Positions 1 through 8,895 of a stretch of 33,653 nt of DNA are shown here, piece by piece. The translations under genes were made by a program, and so were the position numbers. Origin of the DNA: Welwitschia mirabilis (taxonomy: Eukaryota; Gnetophyta; Gnetopsida; Welwitschiales); NCBI GenBank assembly GCA_051453625.1, contig JBOZIK010000001.1, positions 134,517,397 to 134,551,049 of the forward strand, written 5' to 3'. How positions within the stretch are numbered: the stretch's first letter is position 1; each line of letters starts with the position of its first letter. The notes below the pieces were generated by a model that was not told the DNA's origin, searched no databases, and was given only the letters and a program-made list of their open reading frames with translations.

Positions 1-300
1 GATTTCCATTGTGGGAGATACTCATTTGGCTGATGAAGATTTTGATAAGACTCATTAATCATTTTATCCAAGAATTCAAGAGGAAGTTCAAGAAGGACAT
101 CATTGGAAATGTTAAAGCTCTAAGGAGACTTAAAACATGTGAAAGGGTAAGAAGACTCAAAATACCATATGCAATAGCATCATCTCAAATGAGGCTGTTG
201 CATATGGTGCTACTGTTCAAGTTACCATTTTATGTAAAGAGGGCAATGAGAAGGTTCAGAATCTATTTCTTCTTGATGTTACTCCTTTTACTTATCAAAC
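1..300 (+). pseudogene. Cytosolic-type HSP70 pseudogene fragment with internal deletion
   Basis: Seen: near the left edge frame 2 reads [12 protein letters not shown], then a frameshift at about 45-57 leads into frame 3 reading [15 protein letters not shown] and [11 protein letters not shown]. After about 165 the reading returns to frame 2 with [17 protein letters not shown] and [17 protein letters not shown]. These match, in order, the HSP70 ATPase-domain blocks GDTHLGGEDFD, NHFVQEFKRK, ALRRLRTACER, CKSINPDEAVAYG and GNEKVQDLLLLDVTP. Family knowledge: HSP70 is an ATP-dependent chaperone of about 650 residues, and the second and third blocks are normally about 90 residues apart. Here they are almost fused, so roughly 270 bp is missing. 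Homology fades at about 295, before the substrate-binding domain, and upstream sequence is outside the window. No intron is visible, so a processed copy or captured gene fragment is possible. Not functional. Confidence 0.9.
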
Positions 301-636
301 AATAATTTTGTTTGCATAATAGGTGATTGTTAAATTGTTTTCATAAATACATGATGAAGCTTATGTACATAAATACAAGTGTTTGTTAAAATGTTTCTTT
401 GGATTTTTTTATATAATAGAAGCCTAGGATATCACTATTATCTTTCATTTAGTTCTCACAAAAAGAAAATTTCTTAGAAAACCAGAAAAACCCATCCAAT
501 AAAATGGCAAGAAGCCATTAAAGGGTAAAGCCATTAGAATTTTCATAGAAACCCATCATTTTAGTGGAATCTATCTCATTTTATTAGTTCTAATAACTTT
601 TTATAATAATTATTTTTTTTGGAAAGTTGTAGCTTG
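301..636. other. Unassigned AT-rich spacer
   Basis: No coding similarity or RNA gene is recognised here. A stretch near 455-472 (tctcacaaaaagaaaatt) faintly resembles the start of a plant CACTA transposon and might be the other end of the element that terminates at 907. The match is too weak to set a boundary. Confidence 0.3.
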
Positions 637-907
637 TGGGGCGTTTCTTTGTTGAAATGCCTCAAAAGGTTGTTGAGTCATTTCTTTGGTAAAATGCCTC
701 TAAAAGATTTTAATGCATTTATAAANNNNNNNNNNTAGAAAAATGCCTAAAAAGACATTTTACGGCATTTATCTAAAAAGTGCCTTAAAATGGCTTTTAA
801 GGTGTTATAGGCTTTTTAGGCGATGCCTTTTAACTCCTTTTATAAAGAAATTCCTTAAAAGTGTTTAAGTCATTTTTAAGGATTTTTAGCCTATATTTCG
901 TATAGTG
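637..907. mobile_element. CACTA-type DNA transposon terminus with subterminal repeats (remnant)
   Basis: Seen: the block ends tttcgtatagtg (896-907), which matches 10 of 12 positions of the common plant CACTA 3' end tttcttgtagtg. Inward of it are many short copies of aaatgcct or its complement in both orientations (around 655, 692, 741, 764, 781 and 820), usually joined by runs of A or T. Family knowledge: plant CACTA elements carry such dense subterminal repeats, bound by their transposase. No transposase coding is visible, so this would be a non-autonomous or deleted copy. A ten-base N run interrupts it. The left end is not defined. An unrelated AT-rich repeat is the alternative. Confidence 0.4.
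726..735. other. Assembly gap (10 N)
   Basis: Ten unresolved bases lie inside the CACTA-like block. Confidence 1.
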
Positions 908-924
908 TAAAAGGAAATTAATCT

Positions 925-1400
925 TTCTAAGTAAGCTTTTTATGCATAACCTTTGACAAATTAAGTTTAGTTTATCATTGATATCCACAAAGTTTCTATG
1001 ATTATACGTACATTTCTTAATTGTGAGCCTCTTTCTATTCTAAATCATTCTAAAAAGATGATAAATCTTATTAAAATTATTAGGTTTATAAAGTAAAGAT
1101 TCAATCTGTGTAAAGTGGATACAATTATTGATCATCATAAAACATCTTTTATCATTTAGACCTTGAACTTTTCTAGGCCCTACTAAATCTAAGTGCAATA
1201 ATTCTAGAGGCCCTTATAAGGATATCTAAGACTTAGACTTAATAGAATACTTCATGAGTTTTCCTATTTAACATTGTTCACCTAAGACAAAATTTCAAAA
1301 CCTAACTTTGTATGAACCTCTAACCAACTCTTATTGGAAATGGTCTTCAAGTTTGAAACAATTGGAATAATCATTCTTTTATGTTCAATATGTTTTTAAC
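925..1400 (-). pseudogene. Copia integrase remnant (zinc-binding and N-terminal catalytic core)
   Basis: The integrase inserts the element's cDNA into the host chromosome. Seen on the minus strand: ELVRGSYKVRF, then a decayed GEQC-IGK stretch matching the C-x-x-C-x-x-GK end of the HHCC zinc finger, then GPLELLHLDLVGPRKVQG. The last is nearly perfect against the copia block RPLELLHLDLFGP. Further on, YNHRNF and NLICQRLCI occupy the positions of the core RSDHGxEF and FCxxxGI motifs. The catalytic aspartates are mutated and several stops and frameshifts occur. The second half of the core (with the last acidic residue) and the C-terminal domain are missing. It follows directly from the gag-pre-integrase segment. 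Confidence 0.85.
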
Positions 1401-1404
1401 TTAC

Positions 1405-1641
1405 TTAAGTAAAACCACACAACTTTTTAGCATTAGATTCACCTCCTATGAAATACAAGTTTCCTATACAATAGGTAGTCAAAAGATTCTTATGGCTAGA
1501 TACATTCTTTACCACACACTTGTTTTTATTAAAGATTACTACATTCCCTTTATTACACATTTGAGAAAGACTCAATAGATTATGCTTAAGAAATTCTAAA
1601 TATAAATTATCAAAATTTGAAAGCTCATACTCACAAACCAT
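1405..1641 (-). pseudogene. Copia gag-pre-integrase domain
   Basis: This 78-codon open stretch on the minus strand is part of the decayed copia polyprotein, not an independent gene. It contains LKHNLLSLSQMCNKG, then VIFNKNKCVVKNV and LLTTYCIGNLYFI. These correspond to the copia pre-integrase blocks LKHNLLSISQLCDKG, V-F-C-V and GN-Y. The domain links protease and integrase in Ty1/copia polyproteins. It is the best preserved piece of this element because it carries no stop. Its apparent start codon is internal, and homology continues upstream into the protease in the same frame. Confidence 0.85.
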
Positions 1642-1649
1642 ACCTTTTC

Positions 1650-1790
1650 TCTTGATGGTTGCTTTTTAATTTTTACCAAAAGAAACCTCTCCTCAATCAA
1701 GGTTGACAAGTGTGTAAAACTTTCTCTTGTCACCTATCATATGTCTTGAACATCCACTTTCCAAGAATCATCTAGGATGCCCCTTGCTTT
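1650..1790 (-). pseudogene. Copia aspartic protease remnant
   Basis: The protease cleaves the copia polyprotein. On the minus strand the translation reads FLESGCSRHMIGDKRKFYTL, then GEVSFGKN-KATIKRKG, against the family pattern WYLDSGCSRHMTGDK and VSFGDN-KG-I-GKG. The catalytic D of the D-S-G triad has become E. The tryptophan before it is a stop (tga), and another stop interrupts the flap region. The frame is continuous with the gag-pre-integrase segment at 1641. Confidence 0.88.
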
Positions 1791-2099
1791 AAGAGTAGTT
1801 TGAATAAGTAATCCTTTAATAGATTTCTTTTTAGCCCATCTTTACTTAGTGATAGATTGATCATTCATTAATTTTGATTTCCAAAAAAACCTGTCACTTG
1901 TATAATGGAAAAAAATTCCCTTTCTAATGGGATAAGAAAATATGACATGCTCTAGGTTTTCATAATAGAAACATCAAAGATGGAAATAATTTAAATTATT
2001 TGATTTCATAGTATACCTATTATGATCATATTTTACATCATTAGACTAATATGAGGCAGTAGCATTAAGTTTTCATGCATACTCTAGCTTCCTTCACAA

Positions 2100-2545
2100 A
2101 AGATAAGTAGTTTTATTCATACCTAAAAGACTTTCAAAGGGCTTATCTAACTCTTTATTAGTTAATTCAAGTTTAGTTTATAGAGATAATAATTCAAATC
2201 TTAAATCCTTATTTTTACAAGCTAAATCTTCACAAAGAGAATACAATTGTTCATAAGCTTCTTCAATATTTTTAAAATTTTTAAATATTACCACTTTCTT
2301 GTTGGAGATTGCATCATCATCCTTGGTAGTTGATATGAAGGCATACTTATCAGTGATGGCTAATAATCCACACTCCTCTTTTTCATCTTAAGATATCTTT
2401 AAATCAAATTCTTCTTCATCATCCTAAGTAACTTTGAGAACTTTTCCCCCTTTGATTTTGGCCTTTTGTGTATTGGCATATTCCACTATTGTGTGTTCAA
2501 AGCTTTTTTACTCGAAGCATTATAAAGATTTTTTATTTCTTCCAA
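2100..2545 (-). pseudogene. Copia gag C-terminal part: zinc knuckle and acidic/coiled spacer
   Basis: Minus-strand translation gives CFE-stop-KSFEHTIVEY, a decayed C-x2-C-x4-H-x4-C knuckle: the second cysteine is a stop and the last is Y. An acidic stretch follows (DDEEEFDLKIS, DEKEECGLLAI). Then NIEEAYEQLYSLCEDLACKN and a leucine/glutamate-rich segment suggest a coiled coil. Plant Sirevirus-like gag proteins have this arrangement between the knuckle and the protease. The knuckle binds the packaged RNA. Stops are frequent. Confidence 0.75.
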
Positions 2546-2549
2546 AGTT

Positions 2550-3330
2550 CTTAAAAGAACTCTTCTTCTTAAACTGATCCTCATTGGAATTAAATCTTAT
2601 TCTATCAAGATATTTATGTTTTCTTAGTGATATTTTAAAATATCTAGCTAAAAGGACTAAATCATCATCTTATTCTTTATTATTGAAACCTTCATTGCAT
2701 TTACTTGAATACTTCAAGGCAATATTATTTGTCTTAGGTCCTTGGTCATCCATAATGGTAGCTTTATATGCAATTAATGATTTGTTAGGCTCTTCTAGAC
2801 TCATGGTATCTAGATTTTTGTTCTCTTATATCATAATAATCTTAGGTCTAAAACGCTTGGGTAAAGATCCTTAAGTTTTTTCATACAACTCTTTGTGATA
2901 GAATCTTTTCTCAAAGGCTCTACATTGTATTTACAATTTCTATCACTTTGGTCATGTATTTAGTGATAGAATACTATTCTTTCATTGTAATATTTTTGAA
3001 ATTGAGTTGTTAAAAATTGTAACATGAACTTTTTTATAAAACTCATACCTTCATGAGTGACCTAGAGGATATCCTAGATTTACTTTGCAAAGGAACACTA
3101 AACTACTTAGTTATACTCCTCAAAACTAAGGGCATAAATAAGTGCTTTCATTGCTTTTACATTAAGCCTTACTTCCTCCTTTTATTTATTAGTCCAACTT
3201 GCCAATGAAATAGTGGATTCAGGGTAGTTACACATAATACTATCTAATATATTTAAATCAAGAGAATTAGGAAATATTATAATTTTAGTTTTTTAAAAAT
3301 AATAGTTTAACACATTAAAATAAGATTGCC
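2550..3330 (-). pseudogene. Copia gag core (UBN2/gag-polypeptide type) remnant
   Basis: Gag forms the virus-like particle. On the minus strand I read WTNKQ/KEEVRLNVKAMKAL, ALSFEEYN and VVQCSFAK with decayed EIWD, then VTHEG; after a shift, MKE, YMTKVIEIVNTM, VV-KNLRIF and the leucine-rich SLEEPNKSLIAYKA. In order these match the gag blocks for A-x-EIWD-x-L-VTHEGT, F-MKE-ESI, IVN-m, KILRSLP and L-GSL-AYE. At least three frameshifts and many stops are present. The segment starts shortly downstream of the primer site, as expected. Confidence 0.8.
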
Positions 3331-3408
3331 TTGAGATTGAATAGCCTTCATCAGTGGTAGGTACTATTAGATCACTCAGAATGGTGAATCTCTATGAAGA
3401 GTAATCTT

Positions 3409-3420
3409 GCTCTGATATCA
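3409..3420 (-). promoter_or_regulatory. Primer binding site for initiator tRNA-Met (copia)
   Basis: Minus-strand tgatatcagagc matches 11 of 12 bases of the usual copia primer site tggtatcagagc, complementary to the 3' end of initiator tRNA-Met. The single difference is G to A. It sits between the LTR end and gag, exactly where minus-strand DNA synthesis would be primed. Confidence 0.85.
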
Positions 3421-3560
3421 ATCAAAATTCCTAGAGAGGATGAATAGGAATTTTTATCACTTTTAAATCCAAAACCAAATTCTAAAATAAAATTAATCAA
3501 CTTTTTAGGTAAAAACTAAATCTTGAAAAAAAGGAAGACAAAAACATAATCAGTCCACAA

Positions 3561-3569
3561 GATTTATAG
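3561..3569 (-). promoter_or_regulatory. Candidate TATA box in copia LTR
   Basis: Minus strand ctataaatc, about 140-150 bp upstream of the LTR end and primer site. That spacing suits the U3/R promoter of a copia LTR. Activity is not implied. Confidence 0.45.
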
Positions 3570-3660
3570 TGGCTTGGCAATGTGTCTACTTCACTCTTTT
3601 AGGAAAGATAAGATGTCCTCTTTTTTGGTTCTCTTATCACTTTTGAAATAATGATTTTCT

Positions 3661-3927
3661 AGCTGATCATCAACTTCTATTATAATAATGATAACCTTTT
3701 AGGATTATCATTAACCTCACACATAGCAATGATGATATTCAGGCTTATCATCAACATCACACATAGCAATGATGATTTTAAGGCTTATCATCAATCTCAT
3801 ACATAGAAATGATGATTTTTAGGCTTATCATCAACCTCACACATACTAGTGATGATTTTTTAGGATTATTGTTAACCTCACACATAATAGTAATGATTTT
3901 TTAGGCTTATCATCAACCTCTCATACT
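3661..3927. repeat. 40-41 bp tandem repeat, six units plus a partial, inside copia LTR
   Basis: Units start at 3661, 3701, 3741, 3781, 3821 and 3862, with a partial at 3903-3927. The shared core is aggcttatcatcaacctcac followed by acatagcaatgatgattttt. Each unit joint carries tgatgat, a spacer of about 10 bases and atcatca, a perfect 7-bp inverted repeat in the best units, so the array can form a series of hairpins. The first and fifth units are most diverged. Tandem arrays in LTR U3 regions are known in plant copia elements, where they may act as enhancers; that role is only inference here. Confidence 0.9.
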
Positions 3928-4470
3928 TAAAGTCTTTTAACAGCTCAAACTCAATCACAAGAAGAATAAAAGAATAATGAGATGTACCTTAAGCACAGAT
4001 TTAATAATGTAGGATCTACCTTGAATGAATACAGAAGATAGGGTTACAAATCACCAATAGATTATCTAATATTATATTTGATTTCTCTTTAAAAAACTAT
4101 ATATGCCAAATATTTAAGTCCACAAAAACTGGTCATCCCTAATAAAATAAGTTTTATTCCTTTTATAAAGAAACAAAAAATAATTGCTGAAGAGAAACCC
4201 TAAATAATGATTCCAATGTATGTCTATATAATATTCTAATTAAATTCATATTTTCAATGAGATTGAAAGATGAACTAGAAGAGAATAGCCATTGAAAATC
4301 ACCATTCTTTCACCCAAAGAAGACCATTTTTCTCATGACTCAAAGGAGTGACTTCCACCTTAAGAATCAGGGACGTACTTACTCCCATAGGGCAGAGGTT
4401 TGCCATCAAATAGTGCAAATTTCTTTACTACTGGGAGCATGAGAACATTTTCCCTCAAAGAAAATAGACA

Positions 4471-4493
4471 TCTGCACCTACCTTAGGTGCAGA
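4471..4493. repeat. Perfect 10-bp palindrome with 3-nt loop
   Basis: tctgcaccta (4471-4480), loop cct, taggtgcaga (4484-4493). The arms are exact reverse complements. It lies in the distal copia LTR among other inverted repeats. Confidence 0.95.
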
Positions 4494-4612
4494 ATGGAAA
4501 AGTTCTAAATAATGGTCACGGTGAGTGGAGGAGGGGGGTGGGGAATGGGAGAACATACATCTGTTTGGAGTGTGAACATCCACATCTAAGACCTATCAAT
4601 CATGTTTCCTAC

Positions 4613-4740
4613 AAGAAGAGGGACATCTATCCTATTTAAATGGGGATGTCTATGCTCAAGGCTTGTCATAAACATAATTTACCGATAAGAAGAATGGACG
4701 TCCGCCCTATTTTGAATGGGGACATCTACATGCAAAGGTT
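4613..4740. repeat. Duplicated 50-bp hairpin motif in copia LTR
   Basis: Two related copies occur, 4613-4663 and 4687-4740. Both start aagaaga and share ggac-tc, cctatttt/taaatgggga and atct-catgc-aagg. Each copy contains an inverted gacatc/gatgtc or gacgtcc/ggacatc pair around a short loop. The copies differ mainly at positions where C/T or G/A changes would explain the mismatch. Confidence 0.75.
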
Positions 4741-4999
4741 AGCTTCTTAGCTAGATTGTGATAAATAATGACCATTCTTTTTCTTGAATCTCATGCCTGT
4801 TAGCATCATTAAAATCATATTCTTATAGAAATAGTAGAGTCTAAACTTTCAAATCAAATGTCATTTAGCTTATAGTTTTTCTATGCTTTTTAATAATTCA
4901 TTAACGTGTGACTTAAAAGCATTAAAATAGTGATGAGAGAAATAGACATTTTGCTCATTAGTATCCATAAATAAATCAATCTCATTGATATCACCTAAT

Positions 5000-5335
5000 A
5001 ATTTAATAGTATTTAAAAATATTTAAGTACACCATTATCTTATCAAATGAAATATCCATTAAATCATTCCTACAATTAATAAGGACATTTGATATTGTAA
5101 GAAAAGGCCTACCTAAAATAACGATAACTAAATTATGCTTAGTTGATTCTAATCTAAAATAATAAATTCTATTGAAAAATATCAATTATCTATTTAAGTA
5201 ATTACATCTTCAACTCTCTTATTTGTGGATTCAATAAGTTATTAGCTAATTATAATTAGATTTTTATTTGTTTAAACGTCTTAAATATAAGTTGTAAAAG
5301 ATTTATGGTTGCTCCAAGGTCTAATAAGACTTACC
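5000..5335 (-). pseudogene. Ty3-A aspartic protease remnant
   Basis: On the minus strand LLDLGATINLL (about 5320) matches the Athila protease active-site block LCDLGASINLMP, with the D-x-G-A motif kept. After shifts, the open stretch 5185-5003 reads VIVILGRPFLTISNVLINCR, then DLMDISFDKIMVYLNIF. The family pattern is PVILGRPFLAT-NA-INCRNG followed by M-LSFGNMT-x-NIF. The retained ILGRPFL block is diagnostic. Several stops lie between the active site and the flap. Confidence 0.92.
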
Positions 5336-5339
5336 TAAG

Positions 5340-5800
5340 ATTCTTATCTCTAATTATAGTGGATATTATCAGATAATCAAATTCTTTACACTTTTAAGCG
5401 AAGTAATTTTATATTATGATGCTAATTTGTTGAGCTAGAAAGGATTTGTTACTAAGATGCATCCTCCTCATTTTCATATAAGTCAAAGCTCATTTGATAG
5501 ATTCTAGTAGAGGCATGTTAATTTTGCTTTTCTTAAAAATTTCTAAGTCCTCTAGCTATTTTTTCATAATCTTACATTTTCTTATTTGTTGTAAAAATGT
5601 TAGATGTTTTCAGTGAATGGACATAGGCTTTTCTAGTTCCTTTATTATTTCATCCTTTTCATTACTCTTCATGAATTTTGGTTTCTCTTTAGTTTGATTT
5701 TGCTCAGGTTATTTGTTTATTTATCTTTCACTTATAAGTTGGATGACATTAGTTTCTTTTCTATGATTAGAATGTATTCCTTCTATTATTTTAATTTGTC
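5340..5800 (-). pseudogene. Ty3-A gag-protease linker
   Basis: Minus-strand reading gives KETNVIQLISE (compare KEVNAIQLRSG), KPMSIH (compare the P-PFP-RL block), then IFKKSKINMPLLESIK-ALTYMK (compare FKK-INIPL-EAI-QMP-Y-KFMK). These blocks, in this order, are found only between gag and protease of Athila/Tat-type elements. Their collinearity with the protease supports a single decayed element. Confidence 0.8.
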
Positions 5801-6059
5801 TAGGATTTAGCTATGGACTCATTAGAATTTTTCTAAGACTTTGATATTTTAAATAAAATAGAATATGAAAAGTGGTTTGCTAAAGTTATTAAAGGTTTTG
5901 TTTACGTTTTTGATTTATTTGTATTTTTGATTTTATGAACTTTTTAAATATATCCTCCAATGGATTTCATGAAGTGAATTGATGGTTTGATAAGGAATGG
6001 TAATTTGGATGATATTATTTTGATGAGTAATGATGAGATGATGATGGAAACAAATTTTT

Positions 6060-6940
6060 AATTGATTATTATAACTTTGATTATGGGAATTATCCTATTT
6101 CCTAGAAACATTAGAATGGTTCCTCCACTTAGGACTATAGGTATTTAAGCGAGGATCATTCTTATGATTTTTCCAATGATGTTTTATGGTATTTATTTAA
6201 TCATTAACCAAGTTCTAGAAAATAGGTATGAAGGAATACTCAGTTGTATTGTGGGAGTATATGTGGCATATCAAACATTTTGGTTTAGAGGTTGAGGGTT
6301 TAGATGAATTGATGAGACTCTACTTTTCTTAAAAGCTTGTCTATTTAGTTACTAAGGCTAAAATTACTTAGTACTCTAAAGATAATTATTGTTCTAACTT
6401 AATGATGGGATCTAGATGGCTCAATAGGTTTTTCCCAATTTTTAGAACTTTTACTTATAGATACAAGATAGTCTAAACCTTTATCTAATACAAACATTAA
6501 AAGATACTCCTACTTATTATTTTGACTAATTACCTATTATATGATGACCATCCTTTATAGAAGAAGTTAACAACCTTATCTAGTTCAAATCCAAGTTAGG
6601 GAGAATTTTGTAATAGGTTCTTAAATCTTTCTAAAGTTTATGAAAACTTTTATGGTCCTTGTATTAGTAATTCATAATTTCTTACCTATGAGAACTAGTT
6701 TTTTTATTTGAAAAAAATTCATAGATGAAGGCTTTATTTAAGTCAATCCACTTCCTAATGGAAAGAGGTTAAAGGATGTAAAACTAGGCTTTTGCTTTTC
6801 CTTTGGAAATAATACAAAAAAGATTAATCTAAGAGCAGCTACAACATTCAAAAATTAAGGTAAGATTGATAACATGTATTTAAATTATTTTAAGTGCAAG
6901 AATGATTCTTCTAATTTTAAGCTATGGAAATGAAGAAGCA
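6060..6940 (-). pseudogene. Ty3-A gag remnant (Retrotrans_gag type)
   Basis: Gag assembles the particle. Minus-strand fragments in three frames read KGKAKA, then a shifted WLK/KAFIYEFF-like piece, LERFKNLLQNSP, GFELDKVVNFFYKGW, and LDYLVSISKSSKNWEK. They match the gag order LKGKA--WL, KFFP, WERFKDLLRKCPHHGF, I--FY-GL and A--YLD-LAE-S--W. Further along, LNTYSPKWRNHSNVS (about 6170-6110) matches the typical SNTYNPGWRNHPNFSW segment. Frame changes and stops are numerous. Confidence 0.85.
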
Positions 6941-7939
6941 ACTAAATATTAAATGTCTTAAAATATAAACTATGTGCCATTGAAATTTGGATTATACATG
7001 ATGAATTCAATAAGCATTAAGTTTATAGAAAATCTCTAAGGGTTTACCTAGGGGATTATCAAGCTAGTTGGATTAATTTTATGATACATATTTGTTGGGG
7101 TTTTAAGCTACTTGTTGGTTAATGTAATGGACTCACAGGTTTTACAATAATTCTTTATTAAAGAAAATGTTATTATAATGAAATTTTTGAAAGGTGTATT
7201 ATGCATTTTAATTGGGTTATTATTGTTCTCCATGCATTTACTCATGAGATTAATTTTTCAAATAAAATCGCTATTTATTGTTATTACTAGCAATGGGATC
7301 CATGTTATTATTAGATAAAACTTTGATTAAATGTCCTATATTATCATGCACCCAACACAGGTAAAAATTAGATATATTTTAGAGAAAAGTTAAGAGAAGA
7401 ATGTATTTTAGATGTTAAACTAAGATTTTACAGAAAAGTTAATGGTCTGAGTTAAGGAAAATAGAATCACTACTTGTTTAAAATTTTAGAATTTAGGAAA
7501 AAAGCGTGTTGGTTATAAATGCTATATCTAGGTTATGGGGTTAAAAAAATAAAGAGGAAAAATTTAAATGGTACTACAAATGAATATTTAAGGTGTCTGG
7601 GTAGTATCTTTAACTAAAGCTCTAATGGCTTCTTCTCTTGTTGAATTTTTTAGTCTACATTTTCTGCTTCCTCACTCAAATGTGAAGTATATTTTGATAG
7701 ACCTCAAAGAGATTTCTTTAAAGGTAGTAGATGATTTCTACTATTATTTATTTTTATCTCCTAAGTTATAGTTAAGATCACATGCATTAGAAGAGTTTAG
7801 ATAGTTTTCAAGTAACTGCAATTATGGAAATATCCTGCACTAAGGGTTAGGATTATTTATTATTACAAAAAGCTCCTCCTCACTTTTATTTTTAAGGAAG
7901 TAATAGGCTCCTATAAAACTATAATATACCTATATATTT

Positions 7940-8480
7940 CTCATCTTCATCCTCCATTTCTAAATGCTTTTAAGCTATATCATAAATTTTTACATCAAAT
8001 TTTTTACTCCCCAATTGTAAAGTAAAAATATCATTTCTTATATTAATAACTCCATTTGTAGCTACTAATCATGCTATATTCAAAAGTAGAGAATGTCCAT
8101 TGCTTTTTATCACTTCCAACATAATAAAATTTTTTGGGTAAAAATATTTATCAAGTTCAACCACTAAGTCATTTACCACACTTGTGACCTCTGAAGAGAA
8201 TTATCTTCCATTGCTAAAACAACATTCATAGGTTATAGGGGGCTTGTACTTTAAATCTCTTCATGATATGTTCACAAATCACATTTGCACTTGCCTCTAA
8301 ATCAACTAAAAAATGCATTAACCTAAAAATTCCTTATAAAACAATAGTTAAAGTTGCTAATTCTGGGTTCTTATATTTTGGACTTTGTTAGCTAAGTTAC
8401 AAAAATCATTGATCATCTAGATAAACTCTCTGAGGAAGCTTTATTTTACGATTTCTCTTCACTAAATCTTTAAATGATTT
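7940..8480 (-). pseudogene. Ty3-B aspartic protease remnant and upstream linker
   Basis: Minus-strand reading: SFKDLVKRNRKIKLPQRVYL (compare KFLKDLCT-KRKLKL---V-L), SPKYKNPE (compare PPKYKDPG), FLVDLEASANVICE (compare LLDLGASVNLLPYS; the catalytic D is kept and the G of DxGA is now E), LVVELDKYFYPKNFIMLEV, and finally LLLNIA-LVATNGVINIRND with IFTLQLGSKKFDVKIYDIA. The last corresponds to LLLGRP-LATTNAVINIRNG and LTLQFGNMTFDVKIF. A second protease, distinct in sequence from that at 5000-5335, shows that two separate Ty3 elements are present. Confidence 0.88.
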
Positions 8481-8869
8481 CTCATATTATTTATTGTATC
8501 TTAAGTATTTAAAAAGAGCTATAAGTAGGGATGATTTCTCATTTTTTTAAAATCTTTTAGCAAATGGTGGTTATCCCATGCTTTGTATTGTTAAATTTTG
8601 AGATTCTGCTTTCTCTTTTTTAATATTTCCATCCTTGCTTTCTAGTTATTAGAGTTTGTTTACTACTATTACCCTTTTTATATTACTCTCTATCATTACT
8701 TTATTTCTAGTTATGACCTTTAAATCCTTAATCTAGTTGGGAATTGAATGTCTAGTTGAACATAAGACCTTTACATTCCTTGTATTAGAATACAATGTTT
8801 GTTGCATCAATTCAACAAGCTTGTTCACATTTTTGTCAATCTATATCATGGCTCTTTTAAGATTGGTGT

Positions 8870-8895
8870 AAAAAAAAAAATAAAAAATAAAAAAC
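8870..8895. repeat. Low-complexity A-rich run
   Basis: An A-rich simple run with two interrupting T bases, within the unreadable middle part of Ty3-B. No wider structure is visible around it. Confidence 0.9.

Larger units (their letters stand above)
912..4745 (-). mobile_element. Ty1/copia LTR retrotransposon, 5' half (Sirevirus-like layout)
   Basis: Read on the minus strand, the order is LTR (about 4745-3421), initiator tRNA-Met primer site (3420-3409), gag (3330-2550), zinc knuckle and acidic/coiled spacer (2545-2100), protease (1790-1650), gag-pre-integrase (1641-1405) and integrase (1400-925). This is the canonical copia order. Reverse transcriptase, RNase H and the 3' LTR, which should follow the integrase, are absent: homology stops where the CACTA-like end sits at 907. 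All frames are broken by stops and shifts, so the element is dead. The lineage call is inferred from the gag spacer (acidic, EEAYEQLYSL-type) and the LTR end resembling the common plant form ctattcaccccctctagg. Confidence 0.85.
3421..4745 (-). repeat. 5' LTR of the copia element (outer boundary approximate)
   Basis: The inner end is fixed by the adjoining primer site. On the minus strand the last bases include ctattcatcctctctagg, close to the ctattcaccccctctagg run found near the 3' end of many plant copia LTRs. A TATA-like box lies about 150 bp inside. The distal part holds a 40-bp tandem array, a perfect palindrome and a duplicated hairpin. The outer end is inferred from where Athila-like protease-downstream sequence begins (about 4780). 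Only one LTR copy is in the window, so it cannot be confirmed by pairing. Confidence 0.6.
4780..7200 (-). mobile_element. Ty3/gypsy Athila-like element 'Ty3-A', gag and protease only
   Basis: Minus-strand order is gag (about 6940-6060), gag/protease linker with the conserved KE-N-IQLxS block (about 5790-5720), the linker block before the protease (5640-5340), protease (5335-5000) and a short acidic downstream piece (4990-4780) reading DINEIDLFMDTNEQNV. This is the Athila/Tat order. No primer site was found near 7200-7500. Reverse transcriptase and integrase are missing: homology ends where the copia LTR begins. The copia element may have inserted here, but no continuation is visible beyond it. 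Confidence 0.85.

Noticed and set aside
2584-2874. Plus-strand open frame of 96 codons
   Set aside because: It is the complement of the minus-strand copia gag, where recognisable motifs are found.
3661-3927. CRISPR-like regularly spaced repeats
   Set aside because: Units are contiguous 40-bp tandem repeats without unique spacers, and the context is a plant LTR.
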